Part shown: one piece after another, positions 55,806-64,000 of the stretch
How the letters are laid out: each line of letters opens with the position of its first letter
How positions within the stretch are numbered: position 1 is the first letter of the stretch
NCBI GenBank assembly: GCA_025766275.1
Contig: JAFKAC010000066.1
Location: 124,001 to 188,000 of the forward strand
DNA: 64,000 nucleotides
Source: Lactarius indigo
Taxonomy: Eukaryota > Basidiomycota > Agaricomycetes > Russulales > Russulaceae
Reading direction: 5' to 3'
Made by a program: the position numbers and the translations under genes
Notes under the pieces: model-generated
Told to the model about the DNA's origin: nothing
Databases searched by the model: none
Seen by the model: only the letters and a program-made list of their open reading frames with translations

Positions 55806-58167
55806 TTAAGATGGCAAACTCGCAGCAGGGGAAGGGAGAGATTCAGTGGTACCGGGTCGTAAGCTCTCAGTAGGGGAGGGCGGGAATTCAGCGCCGGATA
55901 TCGAACTCGCAGTGGAGAGGGAAAAATCAGAGGCACTTGATAGCACACTGTCCGGTCGGTTTGGGGGTATCGTTGGCGCTTCTGGGTGTTGGCGATGCCC
56001 CGGATGAGGTAGCCACCACCCGGAGACAGGGGATGGAGGGCGTTCGTCAAACAGGGTCTGCGCATTTTCAATGAGATCCTCCATAACCAGTTTCTTTCAG
56101 GGAGTCAGTCAGAAAACTACAACAAAGTCGTTGTTACGTGCCTTCGCGTGAACACCACCTTCCAATACTGCATTCCCCCTAAAGACAGTATAGCAGAATT
56201 GAGCGGCAAGTGCCTCCACACTCATTGCGTTCTTGTCCGAATGAGAGGCAACAAGCGAGAAATGCTGTAAAACAGCTTGTAGAGATGCCCTGTGAATTGG
56301 ATGTAATTCGCGGATCATAGAACGCAATATGGAGCAATCATTTTCGGTATAACTAGCTATGCGCGACATCAGAACGTGGGTGTAGACGAACGTAAGAGCG
56401 AGCGCACGAAGACCGCTTACCTCTATTCTGTAGGTATTGTCTACAATCTTCCAAAGAGAGCATAAATAGCGGTTCTGGGAGGTCCCGGAGGTAGAGCTAG
56501 ACGGTCGACCGGAAATGAACTTAAGAATTGACGCGTTTGCAATGGTTTGCAATGGCTCACTTTGAGAAGCATTGCAACGGAATGGATGTCGTCTGTAGGA
56601 CTGAACGAAAATGACTGTTCACTTTCAAACCTGCGCCGCAACTGAATGCGAGTTCGTGTCAGCCAGTAAATCTGTTATTGGGGTGGATCCCACTGGCCTG
56701 TAATATATCTGCGTCGTATATAGAGCCAACCTGCGACACTAAATATGAATCCAAACACATGCGTCGATCAACTTGCCGAATATATTTTGTGAGTATTCAG
56801 ACCCCTCTTCTCGACTTCTTCGATGCACATCCTAATCACTTTCGGCACGTTGTCTTGATCGGGTGCAAGGTTCACCAGGGGGACACCAAAAATCAAAGTC
56901 GAATGTGCATTGGGACGATAGTTGCAGTAGAGGGTGAGTGGAGGAATAGAAAAAGAAAGGGCGTCATCAAAAGACGCTCTCAAACCGGACGTATCTGCTC
57001 CGACTAAGGCTTTGTCGACCTCTGCGCTAGTATTCATTGCTAGATTGCCACGCTTTGTGCGTGCTGCGCTGTATACCGTTTCGAATTTCAGAAGATTTCA
57101 TGAGGGCTTAACAGAACTGACATCAGACCACCCATATATTTAACAAGAACATCCTTAATGATCGGTGTGAAAACGAGTTCTGTAAGACACTGCGTTTTTG
57201 GTGTTACATTAGAACAATATCCTAGCATAGAACGATACTCACCTCATACCCGTCCCCTAGATTCTCGATCCTCTTCGAGCGCAATGTATTGAGCAACGCA
57301 ACCGCCCTCCTGCAGTCATCGTCGGACACTAATTCAGAGGGATAATTCAGCAAACCATGTTGGGGCCCACGGGTGATATCGGCGACACCTTCCTTAGACT
57401 CGGAAGGCTCACGTCCCCCCAAGTCTTCCTGCCGACCATCCCCATTTCCAGATCTTTTGTTCGGACCGTCCTGAGAATATTGACGGGGGTGATGTTTCTT
57501 TAGATATGCCTGCTGGAGCTTCAGGATTGTGTTCTCTGTATGGTCGGCATATTTCGCAGCGGATTCCTCGAGACCTTCCTCAACCCGCTTTCTTGTCTGA
57601 TCTTCCATTTCCTTTCAGATAGCCGATTATTAAAACTGCCCAAATGAGAGTTCCTGACTTGCCTTCAATACGGCGAGGGGTTTAATCACATCGTTGTCCA
57701 GAATATCCACGAAAGTCTGTTGGGTGTTGGCTTCTGCAACAAATGTAAGCCCCAAGTCGTAGTTTAGAATGTGAAAACGCGTACCTGCTTCCAAGCTATC
57801 TCTCACTTTATCCCATGCAGCTCTCGTTGTGGTTGGTTCGGTGCGTGGGTCGAATGGGGCATCGACAGCCGTTGCCTCACGATGGAGATTCCGTAAAGAA
57901 CTGATACTTTAGGAGAAAGGAATCAACCCAGATACAAGGCAGGTTCAATTTTTGTGTGACAACTGACTAGGATATCTCGATTTTTTGCCTGAAAATTGAC
58001 CGGTTAGTAGCACAGAAGACTCAGATGGGATTGACGAACCTCTCTCGGAAGAAAGCCAAATAGCGATCTGAGATGATTTCAAGTTGTATATCGAATTGGG
58101 TGAGGAGACTGTTGGAGTGACTCTCTAGAAACACTCTGGACTGAGGTTCAACGGATATGAAAGACAT
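55806..58167 (-). CDS. F-BAR/RhoGAP-like protein, tandem copy C
   Basis: All thirteen exons can be joined in phase from ATG 58167 to the stop at 55806, about 567 residues. The N-terminal F-BAR part (MSFISVEPQ, FRERQKIEISY, EANTQQTFVDILDNDVIKPL, EESAAKYADHTENTILKLQQ) is followed by RhoGAP blocks (DNVPKVIRMCIEEVEKRG, LYLRDLPEPLFMLSLEDCRQ, MIRELHPIHRASLQ, LEGGVHAK) and a Ser/Pro tail with SRPDSVL-like NRPDSVLSSASDFSL. The arginine finger is Ser (KIYS). Four introns start with GC: 4 (GCAAGT), 8 (GCAAGT), 9 (GCCAGT) and 12 (GCACGT). F-BAR plus RhoGAP proteins act at the cell cortex in polarity and septation. Here membrane and Rho binding without GAP activity is inferred. Confidence 0.83.
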
Positions 58168-58390
58168 GGGAAGTTGTCGGAGACTGCCAGTGCAGAGGGC
58201 GCTCCGAATCAGTCTTTTGTTGGTGGAAACGAGGAACCATGTGGCATATTTTCTCAGGCCTTCAGCTTAGCCCTTCAAAAGTTGACGCATTGAGTCATTG
58301 ACATATTGACGGAGGACACTCGTATGATGAGACGCGTGTTCGGCACTCAGATCATGGGAAAAGATCAACTTGGTACAATGTGATATTAAT

Positions 58391-59203
58391 ACTACGCATG
58401 CTATCGCAGTACCAGCTCGCTGCGCACCTCGGGACTGCACTCGCGCTCTACACGGGTACGTTCGCCGCTGCTCTCCGTCACGGCGGTTCGCGCGCGATGG
58501 TATCGATGATACGTGGGGTCGGCTACGCGACAGATGATGTACATAACATGGTGTGCGGCGCAGCCTGCTCGTGCGCCGCTTCAAGCTTAAAGACCCACTC
58601 TGTGATCGTTATGGGGCTCGTCTTCCTCGCTGCATTATCCGGTACGTCCCCCCCTTTTGCTCCAGCGTGCGTGGATTTGAACTTGGACACAGGCGCGTTC
58701 GTCGCTGGTCTCGATGCGAGCCTGGTCTACAATGAGTTCCCACTGATGGGTGGACGCCTCGCGCCGCCCTCGGACGATCTCTTGTCGCCTAGCTACGAGG
58801 ACGTTGCTGACGGGGGCAAGGGCACATGGCACAATCGCTTCGAGAATTCGACAATGGTGCAGTTCGACCTCCGCGTGCTCACGACCCTGACATATCTCGC
58901 CACTGCGCTGTCCTTCGCGTCGACCCGACGCGCAGCTATGTGCGCGGCGTTCTCCCCACTCGCGGTGCTTGCAATGGCAGCCACGTTTGCAATGACGGAC
59001 GTGCAGGCGGCGCTTGGTATCTCGATGTTGCTCTATCTCGTGCCGATACCGCTCGCAGCAAAACACCAAGCCGGAAGCGTCGCGCTGCTCTCTGCCGTGT
59101 TCCACGTGCTCCTGGAACTACGCAGGCCAGGCGCCACGGCGCGAGCATGGGGACAGGTGAATCTGGCACGAGAGCCAGCAGCAAAGCCAAGGTTACCGCG
59201 TGA
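58391..59203 (+). pseudogene. COX15 pseudogene, copy 3 (5'-truncated)
   Basis: It starts at the same breakpoint as copy 2. A frame stays open from about 58380 to 59255 (291 codons), with [16 protein letters not shown] and [20 protein letters not shown] recognisable. The region corresponding to the second half of exon 2 is scrambled by indels, and a one-base deletion near 59185 shifts the end into unrelated sequence. The presequence and first half are missing, so function is very unlikely. Confidence 0.85.
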
Positions 59204-59418
59204 ATCATCTATCCACCCTTTCTTCGTTTTTTGTTTTTTGTTTTTTTTTCCATAATCGACACTAGAAGGGGTGAGAGAGCTGACATTATTACATTGTCAC
59301 ATAGTCTACCACCACTCATTTGCGTGCCTGTAATACAACTACTGGCTAATACCTCAAGCGTCGATTCTCCGTGAAAAGATACAATATATAAAGGGTCGTC
59401 ACTCGTCAGAATCTTTCA

Positions 59419-62047
59419 CTAATAGTCGGGGAGGAAGTCCCCCATCGAATATAGTAAACTCGCAGGGGGAGAAGGCGAGAATTCAGCGCCGGATAACGAA
59501 CTCGTGGTGCAGAGGGAAAAATCAGAGGCGCTAGATAGCACACTCTCAGGTCGGCTTGGGGGTGTCGACGACGCTCCTGCGTGTTGGTAGAGCCCCGGAT
59601 GGGGTAGCCACCACTCGGCGGCAGATCTTGGTGGAAGCGATGCAGCTTCCGGGGGCGAACTGTTCAACAATGTCTCGACTGCCTGAGCCCCAGGAATGAC
59701 CTGCTCTTGCGTAGTTGTCTCCACGCCTTCTTTGAGGGTCTGTGACGACGAAAGTCCCTCCGCAAAGGTATCCGAATGTGACGTAGAGAAAGAGGATTGG
59801 GTAGACGTGGAGGTCCCTCCAACAAGGCCTGGACGGTATTGGGTAGTAGAGCCCACCTGAGCGGATCGTGACAACTCGGGACTCGAAAACGAGCCGCAAG
59901 GCGAGGTAACAGTGCGCTCGTCAAATAGGATGTGCGCGTTTTGAATGAGATCCTCCATAACCAGTTTCTTTGAGGGGGTCAGTTGGAAAAATCACAAGAA
60001 GTTGTCGAAACGTGCCTTAGCGTGAACGTTACCTTCCAAGACTGCATTCCCCCGAAGGATAGTATAGCAGAACTGACCAGCGAGCGCCTTCACGGTCATT
60101 GTGTTCTTGTCTGAATGAGAGGCAACCAGCAAGAGATGCTGCAAAACCGCCTCCAGAGATGCCCTATGAACTGGATGTAGTTCGCGGATCTTCGATCGCA
60201 ACACTGAGCAATCGTTTTCGGTATATCTAGCTATACGTGTGGATGTGAATAAAATATGTAAGATTGTTGAGACCTCTTACCTCTATTCTGTCCGTAGTTT
60301 CTATAATCCTGAGAGGAGAGCATGAGCAGTGGCTCTGGAAGATCCCAGAGGTAGCGCTAGAAATCCTAAGGAAAAGACGTGTTTGCAATGACCGAAATGA
60401 CTGACCATGAGAAGCACTGCAACAGAATGGATGTTGTCTGTAGAGCTGAACGAAAATGACTTTTCACTTTCGAACCTGCGCCGCAACTGAATGTGATTCA
60501 CGTTAGCTAGTGAGTGGGTTGTTTGTTGGAGTAGATCCCACTAGCCTTCAGTACTTCTGCATCGCTTAGACGATCCACCTGGGACACTAAACACGAGTCC
60601 TAAGACACGCCTTGATCGACTCACCGCCAAGTATATTCCCTTAGTATCCAGACCCCTCTTCTCGACTTCTTCAATGCACATTCTAACCACTTTCGGCACA
60701 TAGTCTTGGTTGGTCGTAAGGTTCACCAGGGGGACGCCGAAAATCAAGTCCGAATATGTATTAGGACGATAGTTGCAGTAAAGAGTGAGTGGAGGAATAG
60801 AAAAGGAAAGAGCATGACCAAAAGACGCTCTCAGACCAGACATATCTGTTCCGGCTAAAGCTTTCTCGACTTCTGCACTAGTACTCATTGCCAGGTTACC
60901 ATGCTTTGTGTATGTTGCGCTGCATGTCATGTCAAATTCTCGAAGACTCCATGAGGGCTAAACAGTACTGACGTCAGACCATCCATATATTTAGCAAGAA
61001 CGTTTAGGATGGTTGGCGTGAAAACGAGCCCTTCAAGACTCTGTATTTTTGGTAAAACATTGAACAATATCTTGGGAAAGAATAACACTCACATCATACC
61101 CGTCCCCCAGATTCTCGACCCTCTTCAATCGCAATGTATTGAGCAAGGAGACAGCCCTCCTGCGGAGATCGTCAGACACTAATTCATGGAGCTAATTCAG
61201 CAAATCAAGAACCCATGAATGATATTGACGGTACCTTCTTCTTCAGACTTGGAAGGCTCAAGTCCCCCCAAATCCTCCTGCCGAAAACCAAATTGGGACG
61301 AGACCCTGTTTCCAAACCTACTGGTCGGACTGTCCTGAGGATATTGACGGGGGTGAGGTTTCTTCAAGTATGTCTGCTGGAGTCTCAAGATCGTGTTCTC
61401 TGCATGATCAGCGTATTTTGCGGCGGATTCCTCGAGACCTTCCTCAACCCGCTTTCTTGTCTGATCTTCCGTTTCCTTTTGGATGACCCCATTGTCAGAA
61501 CAGGGACTCTTGCGAAAACGAGAGTTCCTGACTTACCTTCAACGTTGTGAGGGGTTTGATCACGTCGTTGTCCAAAACATCCACGAAAGCCTGCTGGGTG
61601 TTGACTTCTGCAACGACTGTGGGCCCCAAGCCGCGATTTATAATGGGAAAACACGTACCTGCTTCCAAACTGTCTCTCACTTTATCCCATGCTGTTCTCG
61701 TCGTAGTTGGTTCAGCGCGTGGGTCGAATGGGGCGTCGACAGCTGTTGTCTCACGATAGAGATTCCGTAAAGAATTGATACTTGAGGAGAAAGAAGTCAG
61801 CCCATATATGTGATAGGTTCAATTTTGGACGACAACTGACTAGAATACTTCAATTCTTCGCCTGAAAAGTAGAGTAAGCAATTAGTACAATACATAAGAC
61901 TCAGATAAGATTAACGTGCCTCTCTTTGAAGAAAGCCAAATAGCGATCTGCGATAAGTTCGAGCTGTATATCAAATTGGGTGAGTAGATTGTTCGAGTGA
62001 CTCTCTAGAAACACCCTAGACTGAGGTTCTACAGATATGAAAGACAT
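59419..62047 (-). CDS. F-BAR/RhoGAP-like protein, tandem copy D
   Basis: Thirteen exons can be joined in phase from ATG 62047 to 59419, roughly 650 residues. It has MSFISVEPQSRVF, FFKERRRIEVFY, EVNTQQAFVDVLDNDVIKPL, KYADHAENTILRLQQ, then RhoGAP blocks DYVPKVVRMCIEEVEKRG, RYLWDLPEPLLMLS and IRELHPVHRASLEAVLQHLL, and a long Ser/Pro tail with SRPESVLSSASDFSL. It diverges most at the arginine finger, GIYLA, where Arg is Leu. Intron 1 starts GCACGT (GT in A-C), intron 4 starts GTAAGT (GC in A-C), and introns 9 (GCTAGT) and 12 (GCACGT) start with GC. The upstream TGAGTCAT seen in B and C is absent. Confidence 0.8.
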
Positions 62048-62270
62048 GGGAAGTCGCCAGAGATAGCGGAGGGCGCTTTTGTTGGTTGAAACAGGCAGGA
62101 GCCCATATTTTCTCAGGCCTACGGCTTCAGCTTCAGCGCTTCAGCGTGAGTAAAAAGTTGACGCGTTGACGCGTTGAACAATTGACGAAAGGACTCGTAC
62201 GTATTCGATGAGACACGTGTTCGGCACTCAGATCACGGAGAGTACCGACTTCAAGTTGGTATAATGCAGT

Positions 62271-62800
62271 ACCGCGCGTGTCGTAAGTAAATACCGCCTC
62301 GCCTTGCACCTCGGGACTGCACTCGTGCTCTACATGGGTATATTCGCCGCTGCGCTATCCTTCACGGCGGACTGGTGGTTCATGCGCGATGATGGTACGT
62401 GGGGCCGGCTACACGACGAGCGTAAATTACGTGGGGCACTCACGGTAGTGTGCTGCACGACCCACTTGTGCACCGCTTCAAGACGCACGCTGGGATCGTT
62501 ACAGGGCTCATCTTCCTCACTGCGTAATCCAGTACGTCTATTCCCTCCTGTGGCCTTTCTAGCGCGTAGAATTTGGGGCACAGATACGTTCGTTGCTGGT
62601 CATGAAACGGGTCTAGTCTACAACTGATGGGCAGGCGCCTCGTGCAGCCCTTGGACGCGACACCGAGAGGAGCAAGGGCATGTGACGCAATCTGTTCGAA
62701 AATCCGACGACGGTGCAGTCCGACCACCGCGTCCCCGCGATGACGACTCGCAACCTGGCATCTCAACACTGCATTACCTCGAAACGTCTATCTACTCTTT
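62271..62800 (+). pseudogene. COX15 pseudogene, copy 4 (heavily degraded)
   Basis: The left boundary keeps the parental GTACCGCGCGTGTCG. Exon-2 matches (LHLGTALVLY, MRDD-GTWGRL) are followed by frameshifts. Exon 3 survives only in pieces (LVYN, then deletions) before the shared 3' flank. It is the most decayed of the four COX15 segments. Confidence 0.85.
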
Positions 62801-62968
62801 CTTCGTTTTTCCTACATGACACTGTAGATTGGGAGAAGCGTTGCTGTGTTGTTACATTGTGCATATAGTCTACCACCACTACCGACTTAACATCCATAAA
62901 ACATACAACGACTGACTAATTCCTCGGGCTTCGATCCCCCTGTGAATAGATACAATATACAAGTGCCA

Positions 62969-64000
62969 TCAGAGCGTTTCACTAATAGTTGGGGAGGAAG
63001 TCCCCATCGGAGATAGTAAACTTGCAGGGGGAGAAGGGGGTGACTCGGTGATACTGGATAGTGAACTCACAGCAGGGTAGAGCGGGGATTCAGCGCCGGA
63101 CATTGAACTCGCAGCGCAGAGGGAGAAATCAGAGGCACTGGATAGCACACTGTCGGGTCGGCTTGGGGGCATCGTCGGCGTTTCTGTACCTTGGTGTAGC
63201 CCCGGATGAGGCAACCACCACTCAGCGGAAGATGTAGATAGAAGGGCTGACACAGCCTCCGGCGGCGAACCGTTCAGCAATGTCTCGATCGCTTGAGCCC
63301 CCGGAATGACCCGCTCTTGCGTAGTCGTCTCCGCTTCTTCCTTAGCGGTCTGTGACAACGAGAGTCTCAGTAGGGATGCGAGGCTCCCGTCCACAGGGAA
63401 ATCAGGCTGTGATGTAGAGAAAGAGGATTGGTGTGGGGGTTCGACAAACAGGGAGTACGCGTTGTGAATAAGATCCTCCATAACCAGTTTCTTTGAGACA
63501 ATCAGTTGGAATATCAGAACAATTCGTTGTGACGTGCCTTCGCGTGAACACCACCTTCGAAGACTGCATTCCCCCGAAAAACAGTATAGCAGAATTGAGA
63601 GGCAAGGGCCTCCACGCTCATTGCGTTCTTGTCCGAATGAAAGGCAACGAGCAAGAGATGCTGTAAAACAGCTTGTAGGGATGCCCTGTGAACCGGATGT
63701 AGTTCGCGGATCTTCGATCGTAACACAGAGCAATCGTTTTCAATATATCTAGCTATACGTGGCATCAGAACATAGACTCGGATGAAACGTGTTGCACTAA
63801 GATCTCTTACCTCTATTCTGTCGGTATTGTCTACAATCTTCCAACGAGAGCATAAACAGTGGCTCTGGAAGATCCCATAGGTAGCGCTAGATGATAGATC
63901 AGGAACGAACTTGAGAATTGGCCCATTTGCAACGGCTGACCTTGAGAACCATCGCAATAGAATGAATGCTATCTGTAGAGTCAAACGAAAAGGACTGTTC
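62969..64000 (-). CDS. F-BAR/RhoGAP-like protein, tandem copy E (partial, runs off edge)
   Basis: Only the last exons are inside the window: part of exon 10 (SIHSIAMVLK), exon 11 (LYLWDLPEPLFMLSLEDCRQ), exon 12 (ARYIENDCSVLRSKIRELHP, EGGVHAK), and exon 13 with the Ser/Pro tail (MEDLIHNAYSLF, SRPDSVLSSASDFSLCAASS) to the stop at 62969. Frames and splice sites are intact; intron 12 starts GCACGT as in the other copies. The start, the F-BAR domain and the arginine-finger position lie beyond 64000. Confidence 0.75.

Larger units (their letters stand above)
50874..64000. repeat. Tandem segmental array: COX15 3' part plus F-BAR/RhoGAP gene
   Basis: The same order, COX15 exon 2-3 sequence (plus) then an F-BAR/RhoGAP gene (minus), recurs four times. 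Units start near 50874, 54762, 58391 and 62271, giving spacings of 3888, 3629 and 3880 bp. Each left boundary lies at the same point inside COX15 exon 2, next to the sequence upstream of the preceding RhoGAP gene. The last unit runs past the window edge. Direct repeats of this size are typical of unequal crossing-over. Confidence 0.9.

Noticed and set aside
60890..61010. Copy D as a pseudogene because the intron 7 acceptor used by B and C seemed lost
   Set aside because: Using donor GTCAGT with acceptor ATGCAG (phase 2) restores the frame in D and also fits A, B and C, so D is compatible with an intact gene.
1..64000. CRISPR arrays, tRNA and rRNA genes
   Set aside because: The organism is eukaryotic and the tandem repeats have no spacer structure. 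No cloverleaf or rRNA sequence was recognised by eye; a tRNA scan would be needed to exclude tRNAs fully.

Overview
The window looks like nuclear DNA of a filamentous basidiomycete, most likely an Agaricomycete. Every multi-exon gene that can be solved has many GT-AG introns of about 49-60 bp. The gene set fits too: a secreted GMC (aryl-alcohol-oxidase-like) oxidoreductase, a QDE-2-type Argonaute, a member of the small G-domain GTPase family common in mushrooms, and F-BAR/RhoGAP proteins. No species is claimed. All gene models were built by hand from reading frame, splice-site and phase consistency; nothing was searched.

Layout. 1-14.1 kb is repeat-rich and holds a complete, young Ty3/gypsy chromovirus on the minus strand (2254-10202, identical 579-bp LTRs, TSD CTGGA), two solo LTRs with perfect 5-bp TSDs (12519-13030 and 13338-14112) and degenerate tandem repeats. 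15.1-17.4 kb is an intact ten-exon GMC oxidoreductase (minus). 18-25.1 kb carries same-strand gene fragments (RPA49 5' end, ADGF-type deaminase 3' end, TFB1 pieces) around a dispersed F-BAR/RhoGAP gene (copy A, plus). 26.1-28.2 kb is a 68-bp minisatellite of about 30 units. 28.4-33.5 kb has a small GTPase and Argonaute (both minus). 33.5-39.5 kb is gene-poor and contains an element with perfect 49-bp inverted repeats. 39.5-41.9 kb has a divergent pair: a disordered Pro/Ser-rich protein (minus) and an EFM6-like lysine methyltransferase (plus). A PIF/Harbinger-like MITE follows (42067-42909, TSD TTA), then a long gene-poor stretch to about 47.5 kb. 49.6-51.7 kb is a tight divergent pair of mitochondrial genes, BOL3 (minus) and COX15 (plus).

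From about 50.9 kb to the right edge the DNA is a tandem segmental duplication, with units starting near 50874, 54762, 58391 and 62271. Each unit holds the 3' part of COX15 (plus) and a convergent F-BAR/RhoGAP gene (minus). The COX15 parts after the first are 5'-truncated pseudogenes that decay progressively. The RhoGAP copies (B, C, D and partial E) keep open, splice-compatible frames, except that B has a premature stop in its tail. All copies that can be read have lost the RhoGAP arginine finger, and several of their introns start with GC instead of GT, with GT and GC alternating between paralogues at the same intron.

The most notable mechanisms read from sequence are: an 11-nt Tf1-type self-priming signal in the retrotransposon; a -1 frameshift signal (G GAT TTT, 6-nt spacer, stem-loop) at its gag-pol junction; an in-frame UGA separating pol from a multi-zinc-knuckle extension; a solo LTR with seven bZIP (TGAGTCAT) sites upstream of its TATA; and the tandem F-BAR/arginine-less-RhoGAP family with recurrent GC-AG introns.
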